This document shows positions 1 to 8,772 of a DNA stretch of 64,000 nt, in pieces. The DNA comes from Holophagaceae bacterium (GTDB taxonomy: Bacteria; Acidobacteriota; Holophagae; Holophagales; Holophagaceae). Location of the stretch: contig JADKKO010000004.1 of NCBI GenBank assembly GCA_016720465.1, positions 1,674,001 to 1,738,000 on the forward strand. The letters run 5' to 3'. The notes beneath the pieces were generated by a model. It was not told the DNA's origin. It did no database searches and worked only from the letters and a program-made list of their open reading frames with translations. Made by a program: the position numbers and the translations under genes. Position 1 is the stretch's first letter; each line of letters starts with the position of its first letter.

Positions 1-1154
1 CGTCCCGCTTCCTGCCCATGACGGATCCCCTGCCCCAGGAGATGGATCTCTCTGAACCGCGGGCGGACGTCCGAATGGCTCCCACCGAGGCCATGGCCAA
101 GGCCTACCCCCGGGCTGTGCGCCGCAAGGGCGCCGAGTTGCTGGGAGGGGAGGAATACAAAGGGCAATTGCGGCTCCGCCAATCCCTGGCCGCGCATCTT
201 GGAGAACAGCGCGGCCTGTCGGTGGACCCCAAGCGGATCCTCATCACGCGCGGAACGGGCATGGCCCTGAATTTGGTGGCCCAGGCTCTGGTGGGTTCCG
301 AGGGGGCGGACGCGGCGATGGAGGATCCCGGGGATCCATTGGTGCGAGGTCTCCTGAAAGGAACGCCAGGCTTGCGTCTTCACGCCCTGCCCGTGGACGA
401 GGGGGGCGCGAGGATCGACTCCCTCCTGGCCCTGCTTGAACGGGTGCCCCTGAAATTCCTGGTGCTTTCCCCGCAGTGCCAGCTCCCCACGGGGGTCGCG
501 CTTGCCCAACCTCGCCGGGCGAAGCTTCTGGAATTGGCACAGGCGCATCGCGTCGCGCTCATCGAATTGGACCCGGAATACGACCATCACTTCGGATCTG
601 GGCTTCCCCCGCGTCCCCTCGCCGCAGAGGATTCCTCCGGCCAGGTGGTGTACATCGGCAGCCTCTCCAGGGTGCTCGCCCCCGGACTCCACTCGGCCTA
701 CCTCACCGCCCCGGGGCTCCTGGTGGACCGCCTCGCGAAGATCCGCCAGCGCATGGATTGGCAGGGGGACCGCGTGCTGGAATGGGCCTTGTCCGAACTC
801 TTCCTCGACGGGGATTTCAACCGGCATTTGAGGAAGCTCCGGAAGGTCGGCCTGGAAAGGCGGGACGCCCTCTTGGAAGCCCTGGGAGCGCACTGCGGAG
901 ATTGTCTTTCCAGCTTCCCTTCGGAGATGGGCATGGGGCTCTGGGTGGAGGGGAAGGGCCGCCTGGCGGATCCCGCGAGCTTTGATGCCTGGATCAGGAT
1001 GTGCCGGGACCTGGGCCTGAAACTTCGCCAGGGATCAACCTTCGATCACGAGGGCCGTCCGAAAGCCGCCACGCGGATCGCTTTTACCGCCTTCGAACCG
1101 GAGGAACTCCGGAATGCCGCCATCCGGATGGGCCAGGCCTCCATGCGGATTTGA
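1..1154 (+). CDS. MocR/PdxR-type regulator, C-terminal aminotransferase-like domain (5' end outside window)
   Basis: The fold-type I aminotransferase domain of a MocR/GntR-family regulator. The frame is open to the left edge, so the N-terminal winged-helix DNA-binding domain is probably outside the window; the ATG at 18 is only the first in-window Met. Family landmarks are present: a TRGTGMALNLVAQAL-like cofactor-region helix, SPQCQLPTGV in place of the usual TPxHQxPTGV, and LDPEYDHHF for the DDYDxEF motif. At the lysine that normally forms the Schiff base with PLP (family pattern SFSKxLxPGLR) the sequence reads SLSRVLAPGLH, with AGG (Arg) at 669-671. The domain may therefore bind PLP or another ligand without covalent linkage. 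Target genes are unknown. Confidence 0.8.
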   Translation, partial: SRFLPMTDPLPQEMDLSEPRADVRMAPTEAMAKAYPRAVRRKGAELLGGEEYKGQLRLRQSLAAHLGEQRGLSVDPKRILITRGTGMALNLVAQALVGSEGADAAMEDPGDPLVRGLLKGTPGLRLHALPVDEGGARIDSLLALLERVPLKFLVLSPQCQLPTGVALAQPRRAKLLELAQAHRVALIELDPEYDHHFGSGLPPRPLAAEDSSGQVVYIGSLSRVLAPGLHSAYLTAPGLLVDRLAKIRQRMDWQGDRVLEWALSELFLDGDFNRHLRKLRKVGLERRDALLEALGAHCGDCLSSFPSEMGMGLWVEGKGRLADPASFDAWIRMCRDLGLKLRQGSTFDHEGRPKAATRIAFTAFEPEELRNAAIRMGQASMRI

Positions 1155-1203
1155 ATCCGGCCCTTCCGGGAGTTCGATGCCGCCACGCGTGGGCGTGGTT
1201 CGA

Positions 1204-4020
1204 TCAGCCGCTTCTTTGCTTCCGGCGGGACCACTGCCCCTTCATGGCCCGCGCATCGGCCAACTGCTTCTTCACGAGGTTGTCGTCCGGGGTTTTCGCC
1301 AACACGGTGCCTGCCAACTCTTCCTGCAGGTTCAGGACCCAGGTGGGATCCTCACCGCGGCGCACGCGCGATTTCGCCCACTGTTCCACCGTGTCCATGG
1401 CCATCGAGGCAAGCAGGACCGAGAACTGCGGGAAGCGGGCCATGCTCTCCTTCCAGTTGTCCCAGACCGCCTGGAATGCGGCCTCCGTCGGCTGTCCGGT
1501 GGCCTCCAGCTGCTGCGCGCGCTTGTGCAGGAGGGCCGCCCTGAGCTGGGCTGCGTAGACGGTTTCCCCGCCAAGACTCCTCGCCCGCTCTAGCCATTCG
1601 ATCCCGATGCCGGCCCAGGGTTCGACCTGCTTATCTCGGACGAGGCCGATTTCGGCCAGGGCCGAGACAATATACACACCGTTCACGGCCAGTTCGGGGA
1701 GATCGGGGTTCTGTTCCTGAAGCTCCCGGGAGATCTGGAGCCCTTCCTCCGCGAGGTGTTTCGCTTCCTCCCATTGCTGGCGGCGCACCAGACCCATGAC
1801 CACCGGATAGCAGGCGAAGACCAGGTTCTTTCTCGGTCGGAGACCCTTCGGATCCAGGCGGACGGCCTCGCGCATCAAGTCGAGGGTCCGCCGTTCATCG
1901 GCGGCGGAATCCCCTTTCCGTTCATTCACCACGGATGCCACGTAGGATGCCGTTCCTTGGAGCATGAAGGACTCCGAGGTGGGGCCCTGGAGGGCATCCA
2001 TCTGCCGGGCCGTCTCGGTGACAGCCTCAAAGTCGGCGGCCCCAAGGGTTTCCCCAGCGGCAAAGCGAGTCATGAGGCTGGAGGCTCTGGCCCACCCCAG
2101 GCCCTTCCAAAGCCGGGGATCGCTGCGGGCGGATTCCAAGGCCCGGCGAAAGGCTGCCTGGGCCTCTCTTGATGCCTCCAGGCTTGGCTTCGCATTGCCC
2201 TTGCCATCCTCGTCCCATTGGATTTCGAACCAGGCTTCGCCCAGGAGTTTCAGCGCGGCGGGGTCCCCGTTCCGATCCGCCTCCGCGCGGTGCGCGGCCG
2301 CCGCCGCATCCTGCCAGCGGCCGTCCAGGTAGGCCGTCTGGCCCTGCAGCATGGCCTGGGCATAGGGGTTTTGCGCGGGCTGGGAGGCGAGAACCGCCTT
2401 GGCGGGCTCCAGCAATTCCTGACGGGCCTGGGCCAAGGCCTTTTTCTTTCGTTCCGGATCTTGGATGACGTCCGCGCGTTTCCTGGCCTCATGCCAGAGC
2501 TGCCCAAGGGTGTCCCCATAGATCAAGGCTGCGTCAGGACTGCGGAATCCGCCATCCCAGGCACGCTGAAGCAGCGGCTTGGCTTTGGCAGGTTCCGAGA
2601 GGAGCCAATGGGCAACGCCGACTGCGTAGGCTCCGGCGGGTTCATGGATGGTGGACTGGAGGCTGGCCATCTGGTTCCGGATCCGTGCATAGGCAGGGTG
2701 CAGATCATGAACGGGAAGGAGGTGCTCCATCTTCAAAGAGGTTTCCATGGCCTTGGCTTCGGCCCCTAGTTGGGATGCGGCCAAGGCCTGGCGGGAGGAG
2801 CGCCAAAGGGTGAAGCCGCCGAAGGCGAGGCCCAGAGCCGTCACCAGGCTGGCGGCCAAAGCGACGCGGGCGGCGAGAGGATTGCGCTGGCGCCAACGGA
2901 TCGATCGCTCCAGAAGGGTGGAGGGCGCGGCCTGCACGGCTTCACCATCCAGATAGCGTTGGAGGTCCTCGGCCAAAGCCAGCGCGGTGGCATAGCGGTC
3001 CTGGGGGGCCGTGGACATGGCCTTGGCCACGATGCGGGAGAGGTCTTTTGGGATGGAAGGCAATCTGGTTTCCAGGGGTGTTACCGGCCGCAGGCGGATG
3101 GCTTCCAGAAGCTTGCCGGGCTCCCTCTCCGCGTAGGGCAGGGCGCGGGCCAGCAGGGTATAAAGAGTCGCGCCTAGGCCATACACATCCGCCCGGCGGT
3201 CCAGGGGAGGACAGGATGGATCCAGTTGTTCCGGCGCGGCAAAGGGCGCCGTGCCAGACGGCATCCGCCCTCCCCGCTCGCGGAGCGCCACCAGGCCGAA
3301 ATCCGTCACCAGGGGATGCACCTGACCCTGGTCTTGAACCTCAAGAAGGATATTCGAAGGTTTGACATCCAGATGGACCAGCCCCGTCCGATGGGCGGCG
3401 TGGAGGGCTTCCGCCACGTCCCGGATGGTCTCAACCGCGGTGTCCTGGACCATGGGAAAGTCCGCCAGGGTGCGTCCCGCCACCAATTGCAGCGCGATGA
3501 AGGGACGGCCCAGATTCTCTCCGACTTCATACACCTTGCAGATGTTCGGATGCTCCACCCGGGCCTGGGCGCGGGCCTCCTCCAGATGCAACTCCGCATC
3601 GCCGGCCTTGAGCAGCTTGAGCGCCACCCAGCGTTGGAGGCGGTCGTCGAAGGCCCGGAAGACCCGCCCATGGCCGCCGGTGCCGATCAGAGCCAGATCG
3701 CGGTAGGGACCGATCGTGCCTGGCAGAGGATCCAGTTCCGGCAGGGGACCCGGAGCCATGGTCCAGGATTCCGGGCAGGCCGGGAGCCCTTCGGGGTCCT
3801 GCTGGACCGCCCGCCAGAGCAGGCGGTCCAGGTCCTCGGTGCGGAGCAATCCCTTGTCGAGCATCCCCTGAAGCGCGCCACCCCAGGGTGCTCCGGGGGT
3901 AGGCGCATCGGTTTGACTGGGATCAGGGTGTGTCGGAAGCATCCCTTCGGCCAAGGCCAAGGCAAGGATCCGGCGTTCCAGTTCCTTCTGGTGCAGGGGT
4001 TGATCGGATTGCTCGTTCAT
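1204..4020 (-). CDS. Ser/Thr protein kinase with C-terminal TPR-like region
   Basis: A Hanks-type kinase of 938 residues, likely anchored in the inner membrane. The glycine loop is GTGGHGRV (113-120), the ATP lysine is in VALKLL (K135), the catalytic loop is VHLDVKPSN (HRD changed to HLD, Asp kept, about 216-223) and the metal motif is DFG (240-242). A Pro-rich stretch precedes the kinase. A single transmembrane helix follows at about 383-405, then some 500 residues of Ala-rich helical repeats of TPR type. This is the common acidobacterial layout for a kinase with an extracytoplasmic sensor or scaffold. It is transcribed away from the DinB gene, and the roughly 215-base gap should hold both promoters. 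The substrate is unknown. Confidence 0.9.
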   Translation of the reverse strand: MNEQSDQPLHQKELERRILALALAEGMLPTHPDPSQTDAPTPGAPWGGALQGMLDKGLLRTEDLDRLLWRAVQQDPEGLPACPESWTMAPGPLPELDPLPGTIGPYRDLALIGTGGHGRVFRAFDDRLQRWVALKLLKAGDAELHLEEARAQARVEHPNICKVYEVGENLGRPFIALQLVAGRTLADFPMVQDTAVETIRDVAEALHAAHRTGLVHLDVKPSNILLEVQDQGQVHPLVTDFGLVALRERGGRMPSGTAPFAAPEQLDPSCPPLDRRADVYGLGATLYTLLARALPYAEREPGKLLEAIRLRPVTPLETRLPSIPKDLSRIVAKAMSTAPQDRYATALALAEDLQRYLDGEAVQAAPSTLLERSIRWRQRNPLAARVALAASLVTALGLAFGGFTLWRSSRQALAASQLGAEAKAMETSLKMEHLLPVHDLHPAYARIRNQMASLQSTIHEPAGAYAVGVAHWLLSEPAKAKPLLQRAWDGGFRSPDAALIYGDTLGQLWHEARKRADVIQDPERKKKALAQARQELLEPAKAVLASQPAQNPYAQAMLQGQTAYLDGRWQDAAAAAHRAEADRNGDPAALKLLGEAWFEIQWDEDGKGNAKPSLEASREAQAAFRRALESARSDPRLWKGLGWARASSLMTRFAAGETLGAADFEAVTETARQMDALQGPTSESFMLQGTASYVASVVNERKGDSAADERRTLDLMREAVRLDPKGLRPRKNLVFACYPVVMGLVRRQQWEEAKHLAEEGLQISRELQEQNPDLPELAVNGVYIVSALAEIGLVRDKQVEPWAGIGIEWLERARSLGGETVYAAQLRAALLHKRAQQLEATGQPTEAAFQAVWDNWKESMARFPQFSVLLASMAMDTVEQWAKSRVRRGEDPTWVLNLQEELAGTVLAKTPDDNLVKKQLADARAMKGQWSRRKQRSG

Positions 4021-4235
4021 TTATCTTCTGATCTTGCACGTGTCGGGTTGGAATTCATATATCTGGTGCTGCGGCCGCGAAGCCTGAAACGGCGGACATA
4101 CTTGATGAACTTGAACAGAGGGCAAAGGGGTTGAAACAGTTCCGGTCCTCGATTCCTCGATGCGGCCAGCTTCCCACCCGCCTGCTTCCCATGTTTGAGC
4201 TTCCCCCCATTTCCCAAAACCCATGCGAGGACCCC

Positions 4236-4751
4236 ATGCTCGACCATCTGCGCGATCTCCTGAACCACATGGCCTGGGCGGATGGCCAGTTCTTCCACGC
4301 CTGGTCCAAGGGGCCTAGCGATGACGAGGAATTGCGCGAACGCTGGTCCCACGTGCTCGGCACGGCGGCCTTTTTCACCGAGATCATCCGGGGGGAACAT
4401 GACCTGCCCTGGGACAAGATCCGGTCCGGCGAAGTGAAGCCCCCTTGGCTGGATCAGCCGTTGAAAAGCTACGACGAGCTGAAGGCCCTCACCCATGCCA
4501 ATCATGAAAAACTGGCTGCGACTTTGGCGACCTGGAATGATGCCGCGCTCGGGCAAAGCGTCAGCATCCCCTGGTTTCCGGATCCACCCTGCGTCATCAG
4601 CCTCGGCGAGGCGGTCCTGCAGGCCGTGATGCACACCCAGCACCATCGCGGCCAGTGCATGACCCGGCTAAAGGACAAAGGTGGAAAGAACTCGGATGTG
4701 GACTACATCATCTGGCTTTGGAAGGGACGCCCTCCGGCCCGATGGGCCTGA
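4236..4751 (+). CDS. DinB-family protein (putative metal-dependent hydrolase/thiol transferase)
   Basis: A 171-residue four-helix-bundle protein of the DinB/YfiT superfamily. The first helix carries LRDLLNHMAWADGQFF, the middle has an EIIRGEHDLPW loop, and the end carries MHTQHHRGQCMTRL, where the His residues match the third metal-ligand motif of DinB proteins. The start is the ATG at 4236, which follows GCGAGG by five bases. An in-frame ATG at 4191 would add 15 Pro-rich residues and has no ribosome site. DinB-like proteins often use bacillithiol or another small thiol in detoxification; nothing here shows which reaction this one performs. Confidence 0.85.
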   Translation: MLDHLRDLLNHMAWADGQFFHAWSKGPSDDEELRERWSHVLGTAAFFTEIIRGEHDLPWDKIRSGEVKPPWLDQPLKSYDELKALTHANHEKLAATLATWNDAALGQSVSIPWFPDPPCVISLGEAVLQAVMHTQHHRGQCMTRLKDKGGKNSDVDYIIWLWKGRPPARWA

Positions 4752-4811
4752 TCCGGCGGGTCCAGGAATTCGGCCCTTCTCATCGGCCTCGCGAGGGATA
4801 TCCTGGCTTCC

Positions 4812-5948
4812 ATGCGCCCCCTCATCGTCCTGCTCCTGGCCGCGGCCCTGCCGCTCTCCGCCCAGTTCTGGGCGAGGCTCGCCAATCCCTCGGTGGATGT
4901 CGGCATTTTGCATCCGCCAGAATTAGGCCTGAAGATTTCGAGGGTGGCCCTGGCGCCCTCGCGGACTCCGCCTTCCATGGAACTGGCGGGCGCCCTTGCG
5001 GCGGACCTGCTGCATCAGCGCGAACTGGATGTGGTGGCCAAGGGCGATGTGGATCTGCTGGAACGGGCCCAGGAGATGGCCGCCCGTGGCATGGTGGATC
5101 CGGCCCTGGCGGCCCAGTTGGGACGCGCGCTGGGACCCGTGGCGCTGATCGCCATCCAGGTGGACCGCGCTGACATCAAACACCAGGAAAGTTCCAAGGA
5201 CACCAAAGACAAGGACGGCAAGATCACTTCCACCACGCGCACGCACACCTCCACGCTGGAGTACGACGCGACGCTCCGGGTGGTGGACGGGGCCACGGGA
5301 AAGGTGCTGGGCGTGGCGCAGATCCGCGAACGCCCCTCCGCCAGCCTCAGCTCGGACAAGGGGCGCCCGGCTCCGCCCGATGAACGCGAACTGCGCCGGC
5401 AGGTCTTCGACGTGGCCCGCGACCGGGTGCTGAGGCTGCTGCTGCCCTGGACGGAGGGCACGAAGCAGATTTTCTTCGACGACAAGGCCTACCTCATGGA
5501 CCAGGCGGCCGGGCTCATGAAGGCGGAGGATCTTCAGGGCGCGCAGAAGCTAGCAGAGTCCGGCGCGGCCGAGGCCGAAGCCGACGCCGCAGGCGAAGCC
5601 AAGCTGCGGGCCCGGGCCGTCTACAACCTCGGCATCGTGGCTTTTGCCCAGGGGAATCCTGCAGCGGCCCTTCCCAAATTCCGCCGCGCCCTGGAGATCC
5701 TGCCGGACGCCAGCATCTTCAAGGACGCCCTGAAGGACGCCCAGCGCGCCATGGACATACGCGCGGCCTACGATCGCTATCAGCAAAGCGCCGACCTCAC
5801 CCCTGCCGCTCGTCCTTCATCGACTTCCGCTGGTCCGGCCCGAAGCCTGGAGGAGCGGCTGGAGGATCTGGAACGCCTGTGGAAGAAGGGCTTGCTCAGC
5901 GAGGATGAGTACCGGGCCAAGCGCGCAGAGATTTTGAGGTCGCTGTGA
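4812..5948 (+). CDS. Exported CsgG/FlgT-like protein with TPR-like middle and SHOCT tail
   Basis: A 378-residue secreted or periplasmic protein. A clear signal peptide (MRPLIVLLLAAALPLSAQF) leads into a CsgG-like alpha/beta domain in which a predicted ATPase-free fold surveys short peptides such as LDVVAKGDVDLLERAQE and an Ala/Leu-rich ALGPVALIAIQVD strand. A charged loop rich in Lys, Asp and Thr sits at about 118-140. Residues around 220-310 read as one or two TPR units (AVYNLGIVAFAQGNPAAALPKF). The last 35 residues, LEDLERLWKKGLLSEDEY, are a SHOCT motif. The function is not known; proteins of this layout are usually envelope-associated. The next gene overlaps only if its longest frame is used. 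Confidence 0.7.
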   Translation: MRPLIVLLLAAALPLSAQFWARLANPSVDVGILHPPELGLKISRVALAPSRTPPSMELAGALAADLLHQRELDVVAKGDVDLLERAQEMAARGMVDPALAAQLGRALGPVALIAIQVDRADIKHQESSKDTKDKDGKITSTTRTHTSTLEYDATLRVVDGATGKVLGVAQIRERPSASLSSDKGRPAPPDERELRRQVFDVARDRVLRLLLPWTEGTKQIFFDDKAYLMDQAAGLMKAEDLQGAQKLAESGAAEAEADAAGEAKLRARAVYNLGIVAFAQGNPAAALPKFRRALEILPDASIFKDALKDAQRAMDIRAAYDRYQQSADLTPAARPSSTSAGPARSLEERLEDLERLWKKGLLSEDEYRAKRAEILRSL

Positions 5949-6013
5949 AGCCTGGCTCCGCTTCACCTCACGCCCAGGTCTCCGGGCCCCGGACCTCGCA
6001 CGGCGCCGGAACG

Positions 6014-6652
6014 ATGAAGCGGTTCCTGCTTCTGGCGTTGCTCGTTCTGTCTCCCGTGGATCTTTGGGCGCAGAAAGAGGTCTACGACCTTATCCACTAC
6101 ACGCCGCCCTCGGCCTGGAAGCAGACCACCTGGAGGAAGGACGAGTCGGTCAAGAATGTCCTCAGCTACACGATGACGGACCCGGAGACCCGCTCCTACT
6201 GCCAGATCTTCCTCATCCGTAGCACCACCAGCAAAGGGGACATCAATTCCGACTTCGACAGTGAATGGCGGGAACTCGTCGTCAAGCAGTACCATGCCAC
6301 CGAGCCCCCAAAGGTGACCGACACCGCCGAGGAGAACGGCTGGAAGGTGAAATCCGGCGTCGCCACCTTCCAGTTCGACGGTGGCACCTCGATCGCGATC
6401 CTGACCACGATCAGCGGCTACACCCGGGCCACGAGCATCGTCGCGGTCACCAGCAACCAGCAGTTCACGCCAGCGATCCAGGCGCTGTTGGGCTCGGTCG
6501 AGCTGAAGCGGCCCCCGGTGACCGCCGCGGCGCCAGCGAAGCCCGGGGCGGCAGAGACCGCGAAGCCGGCGGCCTTGCAGGGCTTCATGGATTACAACCC
6601 CTTCACAAAGACATGGACGTGGAAGGTCAGTTATCCCCCGCCGCAGAAGTAG
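6014..6652 (+). CDS. Hypothetical exported protein
   Basis: A 212-residue protein of no recognised family. The chosen start, the ATG at 6014, gives a clean signal peptide (MKRFLLLALLVLSPVDLWAQ) with cleavage expected after WAQ. An earlier in-frame start at 5945 would overlap the previous gene by four bases and put 23 unlikely residues before it. The mature part begins with YDLIHYTPPSAWKQ and has a central FQFDGGTSIAILTTISGY strand pattern typical of small beta-rich periplasmic proteins. It ends in a short Pro/Ala linker and an aromatic tail (FTKTWTWKVSYPPP). It may be co-transcribed with the CsgG-like gene upstream. Confidence 0.6.
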   Translation: MKRFLLLALLVLSPVDLWAQKEVYDLIHYTPPSAWKQTTWRKDESVKNVLSYTMTDPETRSYCQIFLIRSTTSKGDINSDFDSEWRELVVKQYHATEPPKVTDTAEENGWKVKSGVATFQFDGGTSIAILTTISGYTRATSIVAVTSNQQFTPAIQALLGSVELKRPPVTAAAPAKPGAAETAKPAALQGFMDYNPFTKTWTWKVSYPPPQK

Positions 6653-7017
6653 CCCTCACACATCGATATCAGCCGTTTGAATTTCCTAATCACCCCCATA
6701 ACGACGCCATAAGTATCATCTGGGCCTATTTGGGTGCTTTGAAACTTTTATATGGCCTTCCAGAGGGTGCGGGTAAGCTTTGTCTTCTTCTTGACCCAGG
6801 TGAGTGATAGGTGTAGTAAAGGGCAGGAATCCCGCATGTCAACTGCTCATATAGTCTCATCTGACTGTTACGGCCCTTCGTACCGACCAAGATTCCGACG
6901 TCTGGCCCAATCTCCAGCCACCCGCTCCATCTGAATGAATAGATTGAACTTCCGTTACACTCTAAAGTCAATTATTTAGCAAAGTTCAAATACAACTACC
7001 TTTCGAGGAGTCGAGTT
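6653..7017. other. Intergenic region at the left edge of an AT-richer island
   Basis: 365 bases with no convincing gene. Base composition falls visibly compared with both sides, and stop codons are frequent in all frames. The stretch ends with CGAGGAG, the ribosome site of the ATPase gene. No tRNA, terminal inverted repeat or attachment-like repeat could be recognised. Confidence 0.5.
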
Positions 7018-7674
7018 TTGGCAAAACAATCGGTCTTAAAAGTCCAGGTCCTGGACTCGAGTCAAGTTCAAAAGCTGGTTCAGCTTGTTGATGAGTCAGT
7101 TCGCGCTAGTAGCGAAGGTGTACGACATTTTGTTGAACCGACACCAGGAGTTCTCGCCAAATCAAAGAGCAAACGCCATAACATAATCTTCGGGCGGCGC
7201 GGATCAGGTAAGTCGAGCCTACTTCAGAAAATTGCGGCTGATTTGACGGTTGATCGCACCCCCATTGCTATGGTCGATCTCGAAACCTTTAAGCAGCACA
7301 GCTATCCTGATGTGCTGTTAAGTATCCTGATTAAGAGTTTCCTCGAAGTTAAAAATTGGCTCGACACAGCAGCGACCAATTCCTCGACGAAGACAACTTT
7401 CTGGAATCGATTGTTTGGAACAGTGCCTACAAAGCCTGGCTTTAATCGTGAGGCAACGCACGCGCTTTCTGCTGACTTCGACAAGATGATTCTCGAGCTA
7501 AACACTCTACTCATGTGTGCGGACGAGTCGAAAATTAGAGATAGCAGCAAGGGCGAAAGCGGAAACGAGAACAAGGCGAGTTTGTCTGCAAAGGTGCCTG
7601 GAACCGGTATCGGAGCAGAGGTGACGGCTGGGATGACCGAAAAGACTAGTTCAGAAACTCAAACGTATACGTGA
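7018..7674 (+). CDS. AAA/ORC-CDC6-like ATPase, N-terminal part (Walker A)
   Basis: 218 residues starting at TTG; the start is supported by CGAGGAG seven bases upstream. The P-loop is FGRRGSGKSSLLQK at about residues 59-72, followed by the AMVDLETFKQHSYPDVLLSILIK strand and helix expected after Walker A in ORC/CDC6-like and STAND-type ATPases. The frame closes with TGA inside a Ser/Thr-rich stretch before any Walker B motif. Walker B, sensor 1 and the rest are in the next frame, so this is either one subunit of a translationally coupled pair or the front half of a frameshifted gene of about 525 residues. Codon use and GC are unlike the surrounding genes, which points to horizontal transfer. 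Confidence 0.7.
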   Translation: MAKQSVLKVQVLDSSQVQKLVQLVDESVRASSEGVRHFVEPTPGVLAKSKSKRHNIIFGRRGSGKSSLLQKIAADLTVDRTPIAMVDLETFKQHSYPDVLLSILIKSFLEVKNWLDTAATNSSTKTTFWNRLFGTVPTKPGFNREATHALSADFDKMILELNTLLMCADESKIRDSSKGESGNENKASLSAKVPGTGIGAEVTAGMTEKTSSETQTYT

Positions 7675-8597
7675 GAAGTCAAGCACGCCGAAACATCATG
7701 CGCTACCAAGAGTTGTTTACACGATTGTCTAGGCTAGCGAATGGCCCTTCGTTTTTGTTGCTCGACGATCTCTATCATCTTCGCCTGAGCGACCAGGCAA
7801 GCGTCGTTGATTATTTTCACAGGATAGCGAAGGGATCCAACCTTTGGCTGAAAATTGGCACAATACGTCACCGGTCGCGATGGTATGTCCTCGGACATCC
7901 GCCAATAGGAATGAAATTGGGCGATGATGCGGATGAGATCGACCTAGATGTCACTTTGGAAAAGTACGATGTCACCAAGGCATTCCTGATGAAGCTCCTC
8001 AGTCAATTCGCATCAGAGGCAAATGTTGTGCTTTCGACGATACTGGCTGATGGGGCACGAGACCGGCTGATTCTCGCTAGCGGCGGCGTAGCACGAGACT
8101 TTTTGACCATATTCAATCGCTCAGTACAAGTAGCACGCGAACGCCTGATCAGCGGGAAAATTGCCAGGGGATTTAAAATCGGTAGCGAAGATGTGAACGT
8201 CGCAGCCGGTCAACAAGGCACATATAAAGAAGAAGACTTCAAGCGAGACACAGGAACTGAGGACCGTGATCGCCTTATCTCAAATTTCAACAATATTCTC
8301 GAATTTTGTATAACGAAAACAAAAGCAAATTGCATCTTAATTGAGAAAGACATGACGTCGCCCCACGTTGAAACTATCAACGAACTCGTAGACCTCAAAT
8401 TTCTTCATAGAGCAAAATTTCGTGTGACCGTTCGAGACCGAACCAGTAGATTATACGATGCTTACATGCTTGACTTAAGTCAATACGCTGGAGAACGCGC
8501 CCGTAAAGACTTTGAAATGGTCAAATTTTGGGGGCCCGGCTCTGACGATGCGCTCCGTAAGGCAAGTCTAATTTATCTTGAACGACAGCACACATAG
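7671..8597 (+). CDS. AAA/ORC-CDC6-like ATPase, C-terminal part (Walker B, sensor 1, winged-helix-like tail)
   Basis: 308 residues in the -1 frame relative to the previous gene, overlapping it as GTGA (GTG start, TGA stop). It opens with a basic helix (RRNIMRYQELFTRLSRL), then GPSFLLLDDLYHLR, a Walker B strand with two Asp, and LWLKIGTIRHRSRW, which fits sensor 1 with an Arg-rich follow-on. A later GGVARDFLTIFNRSV segment suits the helical lid. The C-terminal region (LVDLKFLHRAKFRVTVRDRTSRLYDAYMLDL) looks like a winged-helix domain. Neither half would be a complete ATPase alone. Orphan ATPases of this kind occur in defence islands, but no effector gene is next to it here. Confidence 0.7.
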   Translation: MRSQARRNIMRYQELFTRLSRLANGPSFLLLDDLYHLRLSDQASVVDYFHRIAKGSNLWLKIGTIRHRSRWYVLGHPPIGMKLGDDADEIDLDVTLEKYDVTKAFLMKLLSQFASEANVVLSTILADGARDRLILASGGVARDFLTIFNRSVQVARERLISGKIARGFKIGSEDVNVAAGQQGTYKEEDFKRDTGTEDRDRLISNFNNILEFCITKTKANCILIEKDMTSPHVETINELVDLKFLHRAKFRVTVRDRTSRLYDAYMLDLSQYAGERARKDFEMVKFWGPGSDDALRKASLIYLERQHT

Positions 8598-8772
8598 TCC
8601 CCCAGAACTCGTAAGGTGGAATTCCTCGGGTATAAGGTTTTTTCAGGCCCCTTTTTGCTGGCACGGTTGGCTATGCACCTCCACAACGGTGCCATAAAAG
8701 TTTCAACCGCATCGTGTGGGTGATGCCAGGAATTCAGTGTTCGACGCCTGCGGCTCCGAAGTCCCTGCGCCC

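Noticed and set aside
1756..2172. Plus-strand open frames inside the kinase gene
   Set aside because: No ribosome sites or domains; mirror frames of the TPR part.
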